Positions 1 through 8,929 of a stretch of 18,552 nt of DNA are shown here, one piece after another. A program made the translations under genes and the position numbers. Origin of the DNA: JAADHG01 sp964418645 (GTDB lineage Bacteria > Bacteroidota > Bacteroidia > Flavobacteriales > Flavobacteriaceae); NCBI GenBank assembly GCA_964418645.1, contig CAYQME010000047.1:1-18552 (forward strand), given 5' to 3'. Within the stretch, counting starts at the first letter, position 1. The number at the start of each line of letters is the position of its first letter. The notes under the pieces are model-generated. The model made no database searches. It was not told the DNA's origin and worked only from the letters and a program-made list of their open reading frames with translations.

Positions 1-2663
1 ACAGGATTTGGATAAATAACTAAATCTAAATCAGATATTAGGTCTTTGGTTCCTAAAGTTACGCCTTGATTTCCATAAATTCTAAACTCACCAGGTGGAA
101 TACTAATAGGAGTTGCAACATTAGTAACATTTATGGATGTACTTCCGGTATTATCCATTAAATCGTACCAGGTTCCCGTATAAGGGAAATTAGGTATTAC
201 ATTTTGTTTAACAACATCAAAATTTGCTAGAATAACCACGTTTTTTAAATTGGTTGAAGCGATTGTATTATCAAAAATGTAAATTTTAGGAGTAAGGGTA
301 TTTGTGGTAATTGTATAATCACCTTCAAAAACAGCCTCAGTAGTTTTAAGAGAAATTAATCTGGACCAATCATTATAAATCTGGTTTCTATTAGTATCGG
401 CTAACCAATTATTAGTCCATTGTGGTTGTGGTTTTGTGTCTAGTTTACAATCTGGATTATTCACCGTTCCGTTATTACATGTAAAAATGGAATTCTCCAT
501 ACCAAGATCAGAAAAATGCCAAATCATTTTAGGACCAGGTATAGTTAAAGAAACGGCTCCTAACGCACTCATTCTTGAGAGGGCAGTATTAAGATTTTTT
601 ACATTATGTGCAGGATTAGATGTGTTTCCAAATTGTAAATTCTTGTACATTAAGCGTTCTTCATCATGACTTTCGGCATAACCCACTAATCGTTTTCCTG
701 TAAACCCATGTGCTAAATGCCCCATTCTACTTATGTCGTTATTAGAGTTAAAACCCATAGTTAACTGATTGTATTGATCGGTCATTTTTCCCCATAGCAT
801 AATGCCCTTACCTTCAGCAAATCTATAATTTGCCCACTCTGTTTCTTCTCCTGCATCACCCAAATGTTCAAAAATCACATAATGATTTGGGTCTAAACTC
901 CATGAATAATCAGCATAGGCTTTTAAAACATCTACTCTGTCTTGTTGGTATGCTCCTGTACATGCAGCGTCATTAGCTGTACAATTTTGTGTAAACCCTT
1001 TAGTTAAGTCCCAACGGAAGCCATCAATTTTAAAGTCTTCAACCCAATGTTTAATGACACGTTGCACATAATTTTGAGTTCTTGATTGTTGGTGGTTAAA
1101 ATCATTACCTACACTAAAAGCGTGGGTAGCTACTTGATTAAAGTATGGACTTTCTGAGCTAGGACTTCCCCAACCATCTCCATCTGGATCATCCATCCAC
1201 ATACGCACCATAGGGTTTCTTCCAAAGGCTTGGTTTAGAACTAAATCTAGAATGACGGCTATGCCATTCTGGTGGCATAAATCGACAAATTCTTTAAACT
1301 TATTTTCTGTTCCATAAAATTTATCTAATGCCATATGAAAGGCTGGATTATAACCCCAACTTTCGTTACCTTCATATTCCATGTTTGGTAGTAATTGAAT
1401 AGCTGTAACATTTAAGTTTTTAAAATAATCGATACGATCTATAAGGTCTTGATAAGTTCTATTTTGATCGAAATCGCGTATTAAAACTTGATAAATAATT
1501 AAATCTTCTTTTTTAGGTTTTACAAAGTTAGTAACTTGCCAATTGTATGGTGTTTGTCCTGTTTGAAGTACTGTAACTTCGCGCTCTTGACCTACAGGAT
1601 ATGCTGGTAAGTTTGGATAAGATGAAGCAGGAATTCCAGGATCATCAAAAGGTGATAATACTAATGTTGAAAAAGGATCGGCTGTTTTAACAAGTTTTGG
1701 AGAGTTAGCAACAGGTGTAAGAGCACTAACCCAATATTGATAAGTATAATTAGCCCCAGGTGTTAATCCGGTAAGTTGTAACCAAAATTTACCTGTGGTA
1801 CCATCTTTTTTCATAGCATATACAGCAGCTGGTTTCCAATTATTGAAACTTCCTGCAACGTAAATAAAATCTTTATTTGGTGCATCAAGAACTAAAGTAG
1901 CTTTTGTGTTATCACCACTATCATAGTTTATGCCATCTTCTAATCCAGCTGGCATACTTTGGGTAACCGTATTGTTTACCAAAATCACAAATGATTTCGT
2001 AATACTAGATCCCCCTTGAGTTATCACCAAATCACAATGTTGATTTTCGGTTAGCCCGGTAAATAAAAAACCATTATAAAAGGTAGTATTGTTTTGTGTG
2101 TGGATACTTACTCCATTTGCAAACAACTCATAGTTTGCAGGACCATTTGTGTTCTGAGCTAAAATTTGTGTGTTACCACCAGAATTTAACAGAATTACTC
2201 CGCTAGGATTAGGATTAATCATAGTTACCTGAAAAGCACCAACATTAAAGAAAAAATCAGTACAACCATTATTTTTAAATTCTTGACTGCCGTCCTCGTT
2301 TCTAAAGACCATACCCATTTTGGTGGCAGTGGCTTCTTCTCCAGCGGTTAAACTAAAATAAGTATTTGGAGTAATAGTAATACTCCATGTGCCATCACCA
2401 TTATTTGTCATTAAGCCAATGCCATCATCTTGTCCCCAATTGCCAACAACGTCAAATCCCCAAGGATCAGTATCGTTACCGATTCCTAAATGTGCATATA
2501 TTTTGGTAGGATTACTAAAACCATTACAATCTGTTGCAACACTATTAGCATCAACAGTAATAGTTACAGGTAGATTTACTTCAATTGGATCTGGATTAGT
2601 AGTTACTTGTGAAAGCATAACGAATGGGATGCAATAGAAGAAGAGGAGTAATAATTTTTTCAT
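1..2663 (-). CDS. Secreted GH13 alpha-amylase with T9SS sorting domain (3' end cut by window)
   Basis: Endo-acting alpha-glucan hydrolase, probably the extracellular enzyme that starts starch breakdown. The frame is open from ATG at 2663 to the window edge (887 full codons). Residues 1-19 form a Sec signal peptide (MKKLLLLFFYCIPFVMLSQ) with no lipobox Cys. An N-terminal beta-rich module lies at about 25-125, a CBM48-like/E-set module around W276 (motif AGSFNNW), and the GH13 barrel from about residue 395. Catalytic residues by motif: nucleophile D552 (DGFRWD), acid/base E599 (FEHLGD), third Asp D667 (ESHDEER). Region I reads DLVLNQAFG, with Gln478 where GH13 enzymes usually have His. The last visible residues, LVIYPNP, start a type A T9SS C-terminal sorting domain, so the protein is probably secreted through the outer membrane, unlike the lipoprotein SusG of Bacteroides. 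It lies last in the minus-strand sus operon, behind a terminator-like hairpin. Family assignment is firm; exact specificity (alpha-amylase or pullulanase-like) is inferred. Confidence 0.93.
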   Translation of the reverse strand, partial: MKKLLLLFFYCIPFVMLSQVTTNPDPIEVNLPVTITVDANSVATDCNGFSNPTKIYAHLGIGNDTDPWGFDVVGNWGQDDGIGLMTNNGDGTWSITITPNTYFSLTAGEEATATKMGMVFRNEDGSQEFKNNGCTDFFFNVGAFQVTMINPNPSGVILLNSGGNTQILAQNTNGPANYELFANGVSIHTQNNTTFYNGFLFTGLTENQHCDLVITQGGSSITKSFVILVNNTVTQSMPAGLEDGINYDSGDNTKATLVLDAPNKDFIYVAGSFNNWKPAAVYAMKKDGTTGKFWLQLTGLTPGANYTYQYWVSALTPVANSPKLVKTADPFSTLVLSPFDDPGIPASSYPNLPAYPVGQEREVTVLQTGQTPYNWQVTNFVKPKKEDLIIYQVLIRDFDQNRTYQDLIDRIDYFKNLNVTAIQLLPNMEYEGNESWGYNPAFHMALDKFYGTENKFKEFVDLCHQNGIAVILDLVLNQAFGRNPMVRMWMDDPDGDGWGSPSSESPYFNQVATHAFSVGNDFNHQQSRTQNYVQRVIKHWVEDFKIDGFRWDLTKGFTQNCTANDAACTGAYQQDRVDVLKAYADYSWSLDPNHYVIFEHLGDAGEETEWANYRFAEGKGIMLWGKMTDQYNQLTMGFNSNNDISRMGHLAHGFTGKRLVGYAESHDEERLMYKNLQFGNTSNPAHNVKNLNTALSRMSALGAVSLTIPGPKMIWHFSDLGMENSIFTCNNGTVNNPDCKLDTKPQPQWTNNWLADTNRNQIYNDWSRLISLKTTEAVFEGDYTITTNTLTPKIYIFDNTIASTNLKNVVILANFDVVKQNVIPNFPYTGTWYDLMDNTGSTSINVTNVATPISIPPGEFRIYGNQGVTLGTKDLISDLDLVIYPNP

Positions 2664-2670
2664 AGCGTTA

Positions 2671-2708
2671 CTTAAAAAAGGGTTGTTTCATCATTAAACA
2701 ACCCTTTT
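2671..2708 (-). terminator. Strong hairpin with U-tract between susE and amylase
   Basis: A perfect 13-bp inverted repeat, AAAAGGGTTGTTT at 2676-2688 and AAACAACCCTTTT at 2696-2708, with a 7-base loop. Read on the minus strand, the right arm runs into TTTTTT, giving a classical rho-independent terminator shape. On the plus strand it is also followed by a T-rich run (TTTTATTTTT), so it may act in both directions. It starts 31 bases after the susE stop and its U-tract ends only a few bases before the amylase ATG (2663), so it may attenuate or process the transcript rather than end it completely. Confidence 0.8.
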
Positions 2709-2739
2709 ATTTTTACTCATTTATATGTTATAAGAATTT

Positions 2740-4062
2740 TTATTGATTGATTGTATAGGTATTATTCAATACATCAATCCAAATTCTAGCATTTCCTGCT
2801 GTTACAGCAATATTATCTCCGCCATTATCTAAAGTTCCATCGGCACCAGTATCTCCTACATTAACACCCCAATCATCATTGATACGGAATTTTATTTCGC
2901 CATCAAGCAGTGTAACAACTTCAGCAATCCAAACATCTGGATTTACTTCAGTAAATGTAAAGTCTGGAGTAGCTCCCCAATCGTTATAACCAGAGCCTAC
3001 AACACCCCAAAGGTCAGCAGCTTCAATAGTATAAGTGTTTGCATTAATATCTAATGTGATAGCATAATGACCAGCACTAACAACAATATTATCTCCACCA
3101 TCATCTAAAGTTCCATCTGCACCAGTATCTCCAAAATTAAGAGCCCAATCGTTATTAAATCTAAACTTCATTTCACCGTCAAGTAATTTAATACCCACTT
3201 TAAAAGTATCTGTTGTATAATCATAATAGAATTTACCATCAGGAGTAGCTCCCCAGTCATTGAAAGCAGAACCTACAACACCCCAAGAAAATTGTTCGAT
3301 AGTGTATGTATTGGTATTAAAATCGATAACAATTTTATAATTTCCAGCAGTAACTGCAATATTATCTCCACCAGTGTCTAAAGTGCCATCGGCACCAGTA
3401 TCACCAAAGTTATTTCCCCAATCGTTATTTTCTCTAAATTTAATTTCTCCATCAAATAAAGTTACATAAGACACAAAAACATTTGGTTGGTCTGTTGTGT
3501 AGAAATAACCGTCGGCATAAGCTCCCCAATTATTATAACCAGAACCTACAACACCCCAACTAGAAATTGAAGCCGCAGGAGCACCAGTATCTTCTGGCAA
3601 AACAAGGGTTAGTGTTTGTATTGGAGAAAAGGTATCAGGACCTGAGTTACCAACGTAAGCTCTAATTCTAAAATAGACATCACCCGTATTTGGTGCTTCA
3701 GAATTTGGATCATTATCTAAACCTGAATCAGTTGCATAACTAAGTAAATTTCCAATGGTTACAGCTAATTCATTTTCAGTAGTTGTGCCTATAACTTCAG
3801 CATCAGAAAAGTCACCTAAAATAGATTTTTCTAAGTCATAGCTTACAACGGTTGGTACATCGAAGTCTGCATCATTCCATGTAAAGCGTTCTCCTAAATT
3901 CCCAGCAGTTGCCGATGTTAAAACATATTCATCTAAAAAAGAATTAGTAAAAGAAAGTGCTTCAGGAGATTTGGCAATAAATTTTAAATTGTCGTCGTCT
4001 TCACAAGAATAATATCCTAATGAAGTTATAATTAATAATACTAAAATTGTTATTTTTTTCAT
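2740..4062 (-). CDS. susE: SusE/SusF-like starch-binding outer membrane lipoprotein with three tandem modules
   Basis: Cell-surface starch-binding protein, 440 residues. A lipoprotein signal ends in GYYSC with Cys20; the following EDDD is the acidic stretch linked to surface export of lipoproteins in Bacteroidota. Residues ~25-150 match the SusE N-terminal Ig-like domain. Three homologous ~90-residue modules follow, starting at W169, W260 and W352, each opening WGVVGS and sharing the core GDTGADGTL..GGDNI and a closing NTYTI strand. Each keeps conserved Trp residues (WG and DW) suited to stacking on glucose rings. Bacteroides SusE has two such modules and SusF three, so by module count this resembles SusF, by N-domain SusE; only one such protein is present here. 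It lies 19 bases after susD in the same operon. No enzymatic role is expected. Confidence 0.92.
   Translation of the reverse strand: MKKITILVLLIITSLGYYSCEDDDNLKFIAKSPEALSFTNSFLDEYVLTSATAGNLGERFTWNDADFDVPTVVSYDLEKSILGDFSDAEVIGTTTENELAVTIGNLLSYATDSGLDNDPNSEAPNTGDVYFRIRAYVGNSGPDTFSPIQTLTLVLPEDTGAPAASISSWGVVGSGYNNWGAYADGYFYTTDQPNVFVSYVTLFDGEIKFRENNDWGNNFGDTGADGTLDTGGDNIAVTAGNYKIVIDFNTNTYTIEQFSWGVVGSAFNDWGATPDGKFYYDYTTDTFKVGIKLLDGEMKFRFNNDWALNFGDTGADGTLDDGGDNIVVSAGHYAITLDINANTYTIEAADLWGVVGSGYNDWGATPDFTFTEVNPDVWIAEVVTLLDGEIKFRINDDWGVNVGDTGADGTLDNGGDNIAVTAGNARIWIDVLNNTYTINQ
2743..3558 (-). repeat. Three tandem starch-binding module repeats in SusE
   Basis: In-frame coding repeat of about 273 bases per unit, starting at codons W169, W260 and W352 (unit spacing 91 and 92 codons). 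The units are strongly conserved in the GDTGADGTL..GGDNI core and more variable in the first 40 residues (for example the third has FTFTEVNPDVW where the first has GYFYTTDQPNV). Unit two has DWA where the others have DWG. The pattern fits duplication of one carbohydrate-binding domain followed by divergence. A fourth copy is embedded in the neighbouring SusD. Confidence 0.9.
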
Positions 4063-4081
4063 TATTTCTATTTTTTAATTT

Positions 4082-5971
4082 TTAATACCCTGGATTTTGA
4101 GTAAGGTTAGGGTTTATGGATAAAACGTTAACAGGTAAAGGATAGATATTTCTAAACTGGTCTACTGAAGATCCGTTAGGAATATTGCCTTTAAATGGCC
4201 ATAAAAAATTACTTGAAGTAAAGTAATTATAGCGTACTAAATCGGTACGTCTTTGACCTTCCCAATATAATTCTTTAGATCTTTCGTCTAAAACAAAATC
4301 TAATGTTAAATCGCTGCTGCTAATATTACCAGATGTGTTTCCATAAGCACGTTGTCTTAATTCATTTATTTTTGCTGCTGCTAATGATAAATCACCACCA
4401 CCGCCTCTTAAGCTAGCTTCTGCATAGTTTAAGTATATTTCTGCTAAACGAATTAAAGGTAAATCTGAATCTACAAAATTTCCAGTGGTATCACTTCCAG
4501 CATTTCCGTTAGAATCTACATTCTTAAACTTAGTGACTGCATAACCCTCTTTAAAAGGTGGAATACTTGCTATTTCTAAATTTTGACCATCTGTATGGAA
4601 CATCCCTCTTTTATCACCTGAGGCAGAAACCACAGCATATGTTAAGTTATCTAAATCTAATGTAATAAAATAAGTACCATCACTGGCAATAGCAATATTG
4701 TCACCTCCTGGTTCCAAAGATCCATCTGCTCCGGTATCTCCAAAATTTTGACCCCAATCCTCATTAAAACGGAATTTGATAAATCCTGCTGTTAAATCTG
4801 CATAAAGGGCGTATTGATTAGTCCCTGTTTGGTACATTTCCATGTCTGGACCATTCCAGCCATTGATAGTTGCATCTCCAACAAGGCCCCAATCTGAGAG
4901 CGTTCCCAAAGCATTATTTGATGCATTAATATCTACTTCAAATTTACTAGCAAGATTTATAGTAGTACGTAATCCAAACCAGCCTCCATTAACTCCAAAA
5001 TCTGCAGGGTTCATATTGCCTCCAATAGATGCATGAACTAAAAATGTTGTTCCGCCAAAAGTTTGAGACTGAAGACCATCAAAGTTTAAAGCAAAAATAA
5101 ATTCGTTTTGAGCACCATTGGTATTATTATCTGCTAAGAACAATTCGTCATAAGCTGTGCCGTTACCATTAGCATCATTCATGTTAATACTATACGATGA
5201 ATTCATAACATTACTAGAAAATGTTACAGCTTCACCAAATCTAGGCGTTCCTGTCCAAACTTCGGCATTTAGGTATAATCTAGATAATAATGCCCAAGCC
5301 GCCACTTGATCTACACGACCATATTCATTAGCACTGCTTGGCATTAATTGATCTTGGATTTCTAACAACTCCGACTCAATAAATGCGAATATTTCAGTTC
5401 TATTGCTTTGTTGAGGTAGCTCAGTAGAAATTTCAGTTGTTAATGGCACATTTCCATATAAATCGATAAGGTTATAATAAGCATAAGCTCTTAAAAATCG
5501 AGCTTCTGCAATAAATGTTTCCACTTCTGCACCTGTTAATGCACTTGCATTTTGTATAAATGAATTGGCAAAACTCACTTCTTGTGCCAAACGGGTGTAC
5601 ATGGCTTCGGTGAAATCATTTCCGCTTGACCAAAACATACCGTGCAAATCTGGTAAACCAGGATCTCCCCAACCTACCACAGCATGATCTGTGGTTAATT
5701 CATTAAGATTAAATAGCATTCTCGAAAACTGAGAAAATCCTTCATCAATATCAGCAATATCAGGCTGACCTGCGGGTCCTTGTTGTCCAGTAAGTGCTAA
5801 AGAACTATACAATTTTGCCAAAGCACCTTTAGCAACGGTTACATTTGCAAATACATCTTCTTCTGTAAAGCTATCAGGATCAATCGGTGACTGATTTAAG
5901 TCATCCGTACATGAAGCTATAAAAAATATAATAGCTACACTAAAAATGATTTTTGAAATTTTATTTTTCAT
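4082..5971 (-). CDS. susD: SusD-like glycan-binding lipoprotein with inserted starch-binding module
   Basis: Partner lid of the SusC channel that captures glucan at the cell surface. The lipoprotein signal ends in FIASC (Cys21) followed by TDD, fitting surface exposure. Residues ~75-215 hold the TPR-like helical SusD core (for example ARFLRAYAYYNLIDLYGNVP), and ~500-629 the C-terminal RagB/SusD region (LIRLAEIYLNYAEA, VLDERSKELYWEGQRRTDLVR). At 629 residues it is about 80-100 longer than a usual SusD. The excess is explained by residues ~358-451, which match the SusE modules next door (WGLVG, FIKFRFNEDWG, GDTGADGSL..GGDNI), inserted just before the GDKRGMF segment that is a normal SusD element. 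It lies 15 bases after susC and 19 before susE, in one operon. Family call is firm; starch as ligand follows from context and the module. Confidence 0.95.
   Translation of the reverse strand: MKNKISKIIFSVAIIFFIASCTDDLNQSPIDPDSFTEEDVFANVTVAKGALAKLYSSLALTGQQGPAGQPDIADIDEGFSQFSRMLFNLNELTTDHAVVGWGDPGLPDLHGMFWSSGNDFTEAMYTRLAQEVSFANSFIQNASALTGAEVETFIAEARFLRAYAYYNLIDLYGNVPLTTEISTELPQQSNRTEIFAFIESELLEIQDQLMPSSANEYGRVDQVAAWALLSRLYLNAEVWTGTPRFGEAVTFSSNVMNSSYSINMNDANGNGTAYDELFLADNNTNGAQNEFIFALNFDGLQSQTFGGTTFLVHASIGGNMNPADFGVNGGWFGLRTTINLASKFEVDINASNNALGTLSDWGLVGDATINGWNGPDMEMYQTGTNQYALYADLTAGFIKFRFNEDWGQNFGDTGADGSLEPGGDNIAIASDGTYFITLDLDNLTYAVVSASGDKRGMFHTDGQNLEIASIPPFKEGYAVTKFKNVDSNGNAGSDTTGNFVDSDLPLIRLAEIYLNYAEASLRGGGGDLSLAAAKINELRQRAYGNTSGNISSSDLTLDFVLDERSKELYWEGQRRTDLVRYNYFTSSNFLWPFKGNIPNGSSVDQFRNIYPLPVNVLSINPNLTQNPGY
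4619..4900 (-). other. Starch-binding module inserted in SusD
   Basis: Codons ~358-451 of susD. Opening WGLVG (W361) corresponds to WGVVGS of the SusE modules; FIKFRFNEDWGQNFGDTG corresponds to GEIKFRENNDWGNNFGDTG; the copy ends with TYAVVSAS around Y445, like NTYTIEQ. Upstream flank (LASKFEVDINASNN) and downstream flank (GDKRGMFHTDGQ) join into a continuous SusD alignment if the module is removed. It therefore looks like a domain insertion in a loop, not a terminal fusion. The reading frame is intact on both sides. Confidence 0.88.
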
Positions 5972-5986
5972 TTTTCTAAATTTTTA

Positions 5987-8902
5987 TTAAAAATCAATAT
6001 TTACACCAAAAACAAAGGTTCTTGGTCTTGGATAAAAATTATTGTCAATACCACCTGAAATTTCTGGGTCTAGCCCTTTGTAATCAGTAACAGTTAATAC
6101 GTTTTGGGCAGAGCCGTAAACTCTTAAATTCATATCTTTGAACGTGTCTTTTGGTAATGTGTATCCTAACGTAATATAATCAATTTTAAAGAATGATGCA
6201 TTTTGTATAAACAAATCACTTAATAAATTCCGTTCGGTTGTATTAACAAATCCTGTATTGAAATAATTGGAATGGATGTTTGTTAAAATATTATTTTCAG
6301 TTGCACGTCTTAAATACCCTGTACTAGAGGCTACATTGTTGTATGCATAATTGCCAATATTGGCTCTTGAGACTACTGATAAGTCCCAATTTTTATAAGA
6401 TAGATTCGTGTTTAATCCCATAATCACATCTGCATAAGGATCTTTATAGATATACCGATCATCGTCGTTTATAATATTATCTCCGTTTCTGTCAACAAAA
6501 GCGCCTTCAATAGGCCTTCCGTTTGTATCATACACTTGAGCGTAAACTAAATAACTAAATGGTGATTCACCTTCAGTATGTACTTGAATGTTATTTCCAA
6601 CACCACCACTAATACCTCCAACTGGCTGGTCAAATGGAAGCCTAGTTATTTCATTGTCATTAAATGCTACATTATAGCCTATGCTCCATTCAAAATCTTC
6701 AGTTTGTATTGGTGTAACATTAAATGCAAGCTCTATCCCTTTGTTTTCCATGTCGCCAATATTAGCATCTATTCTGTTGCCAAAGTTGGTAAAGGGATCT
6801 ACAAAAGCTGGAGCTATTAAGTCTTTGGTCTTTCTTTTATAAACATTAACAGACCCTGATATTCTACTGTTAAACATACTATAATCTAAACCTAAGTTTA
6901 TAGTTTCTACGATTTCCCAGCGTAATTTTTCGTTTATAGGTTCTGGTCTAAAGGTTTGTAAAAAGGCATTTCCAAATTGATAATTTGCAGTACTTTGGCT
7001 GCCTGTATATCTGGTTAAAAATTGATAGTCTGCCAATCCATTTACATTACCTACTTCTCCATAACCCACACGTAATTTTAATTGATTAATAAATGAATCT
7101 TCCATAAAACTTTCTTTATGAATGTTCCAAGCTAAAGCTCCAGATGGGAAATATCCCCATCGGTCGCTAGGATTTAGTTTAGAAGAAGCATCTGCTCTTA
7201 ACGTTGCAGTTAGTAAATATTTGCCTTTGTAATCATAATTAAATCTACCAAAATAGGATAACAATACACTTTTAGATTTATCTACAAATTCAAAAGTATT
7301 GCCTTGTTCTTGCTTTTCACTGTCAAAATTAAAACCATCAAACTCAAAAGATTGGTAAGAATATCCAGCAACAGCAACTATGTTGTGTACATCATTAATT
7401 GTTTTTTTATAAGTTAAATAGGCATCAAATAATTGGTTTGTTGTTTCTTGATTAAAAGTTGTTCTAGCACCATTAAAAGTAGGATCTGATGTTGGGATAA
7501 ACTCCGAAGTAAGGGTTCTACCTCCACTATTTGACTTGTCTAAACCTACATTAATAGTTGCAATTATATCAGGAAAGAAATGTAATTTATAATCAAATTT
7601 AGCATTCCCAACAAAACGTCTTACTTCGGCTGTATCATCTACTAAATTAATTAAAGCCACAGGATTTGACGGAGCTAAATTAAATTGACTCCCAGTATTA
7701 GGGTCAATCCAAGAAAAATAACCTGCAAAAGGCGAATTAAGATCATTAACAGCTTGTGTAGGGTCAAATGCTACCGCACTACCAATGGCACCTCTATTAG
7801 CGAATGTGTTTTCGGTGTACATACCACGCGCATTCAATTCAATTTTTAGGTAATCATCTAATAAAGAAGGGGTTAAACTTAACGATGCTGTAGTACGTTT
7901 AAAATTATCGCGATCTAAAACTCCACTTCTATCAGAGTAACCAACAGAAGCTCTCATAGGTACTCCCCAAGCACTTCCTAAAGCACTAAAGGTGTTGTCG
8001 GTACCTACAGCATCAACATAAATTTGATCTTGCCAATCCGTTGTAGAAGACCCTAATCTAGAAATAGCGTCCGTATCACCCGTTTGATTCACTAATCCTT
8101 TAAAGCGACCAGCAGATAAAACATCTACTTTATCTATTGGATTTGAAAATGTCATTGAAGAATTAAGACTGAATTTGAACTCGGAATCCTTTCCTTTTTT
8201 GGTCGTAATTATAATAACACCATTTGCAGCTCGTGAGCCATAAATGGCTGTTGCTGAAGCATCTTTTAGGACAACCATGCTTTCAATATCACTAGGGTTA
8301 ATTAGATTAAGAGTGTTTCTTGATCCACCAACGCCTCCACCATCTAGAGGCAAACCATCAATAACAATTAATGGAGCACTAGATAATGATAATGAACCAA
8401 GCCCTCTAATAATAATGTTTTGTCCTTCACCTGGAGCTCCACCACCAGAAGTTACAGATACACCTGCGAGCTTCCCTGAAATAAGTTCTTGCGCAGAAAC
8501 AATAGGACCTTCATTAAAATCTTTTGAAGTTATTAATTCTGTGGTCCCCGTTAAATCTTCTTTTTTTACACTACCATAACCAATTAAAACGATTTCGTCT
8601 AATTGGGCAGTATCTTCTACCAGTTGAGCGTCAACTGTAATCTGTCCGGTATATGTAATTTCTAATGTCCTGTATCCAACATAAGAAAAAACGATGACAT
8701 CTCCGTTATTAACTGAAATTTGATAATTTCCATCAAAATCTGTTGCCGTTCCTTGTGCGGTTCCTTTTATGAGAATATTAACTCCAGGGAGTGGTTGAGA
8801 TGATGATTTTTCCATTACTGTTCCTGTTACTGTAGATTGTCCAAAAATAAAGACAGGCATAATGAACAGTAAAAACAGTAAGCTATTTATAGTTGTTTTC
8901 AT
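5987..8902 (-). CDS. susC: SusC-like TonB-dependent outer membrane transporter
   Basis: Imports alpha-gluco-oligosaccharides across the outer membrane using TonB energy. 971 residues, the usual size for the family. Signal peptide 1-21 (cleavage near FGQ); carboxypeptidase-regulatory-like domain ~24-98 (VTGTVMEKSSSQPLPGVNI, FSYVGYRTLEI); TonB box DEIVLIGYG at 102-110; plug domain ~115-237 with the typical RGLGSLS, PLIVIDGLPL and AIYGSRAANGVIIITTKKG; the rest is a beta-barrel ending in the aromatic residue F971 (FVFGVNIDF). It is the first gene of the minus-strand operon and faces the LacI-type regulator across a 218-base gap with three palindromes, so LacI-controlled expression is likely. No oddities in the coding sequence. 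Confidence 0.97.
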   Translation of the reverse strand: MKTTINSLLFLLFIMPVFIFGQSTVTGTVMEKSSSQPLPGVNILIKGTAQGTATDFDGNYQISVNNGDVIVFSYVGYRTLEITYTGQITVDAQLVEDTAQLDEIVLIGYGSVKKEDLTGTTELITSKDFNEGPIVSAQELISGKLAGVSVTSGGGAPGEGQNIIIRGLGSLSLSSAPLIVIDGLPLDGGGVGGSRNTLNLINPSDIESMVVLKDASATAIYGSRAANGVIIITTKKGKDSEFKFSLNSSMTFSNPIDKVDVLSAGRFKGLVNQTGDTDAISRLGSSTTDWQDQIYVDAVGTDNTFSALGSAWGVPMRASVGYSDRSGVLDRDNFKRTTASLSLTPSLLDDYLKIELNARGMYTENTFANRGAIGSAVAFDPTQAVNDLNSPFAGYFSWIDPNTGSQFNLAPSNPVALINLVDDTAEVRRFVGNAKFDYKLHFFPDIIATINVGLDKSNSGGRTLTSEFIPTSDPTFNGARTTFNQETTNQLFDAYLTYKKTINDVHNIVAVAGYSYQSFEFDGFNFDSEKQEQGNTFEFVDKSKSVLLSYFGRFNYDYKGKYLLTATLRADASSKLNPSDRWGYFPSGALAWNIHKESFMEDSFINQLKLRVGYGEVGNVNGLADYQFLTRYTGSQSTANYQFGNAFLQTFRPEPINEKLRWEIVETINLGLDYSMFNSRISGSVNVYKRKTKDLIAPAFVDPFTNFGNRIDANIGDMENKGIELAFNVTPIQTEDFEWSIGYNVAFNDNEITRLPFDQPVGGISGGVGNNIQVHTEGESPFSYLVYAQVYDTNGRPIEGAFVDRNGDNIINDDDRYIYKDPYADVIMGLNTNLSYKNWDLSVVSRANIGNYAYNNVASSTGYLRRATENNILTNIHSNYFNTGFVNTTERNLLSDLFIQNASFFKIDYITLGYTLPKDTFKDMNLRVYGSAQNVLTVTDYKGLDPEISGGIDNNFYPRPRTFVFGVNIDF

Positions 8903-8929
8903 ACAATACTATTAAATTAGTTTAATTTG

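Noticed and set aside
436..669. Short plus-strand frames opposite the amylase (also 2389-2637)
   Set aside because: The minus-strand frame is continuous here and contains the GH13 motifs; the plus-strand frames have no protein-like features.
2743..3558. Regularly spaced similar DNA segments that could suggest a repeat array
   Set aside because: Unit length is about 273 bases, in frame, and explained by tandem protein modules; not a CRISPR array.
8244..8579. Open frame of 111 codons on the plus strand inside susC
   Set aside because: Fully antisense to the conserved plug region of susC; the translation is rich in Pro/Ser with no domain and the susC frame explains the sequence.
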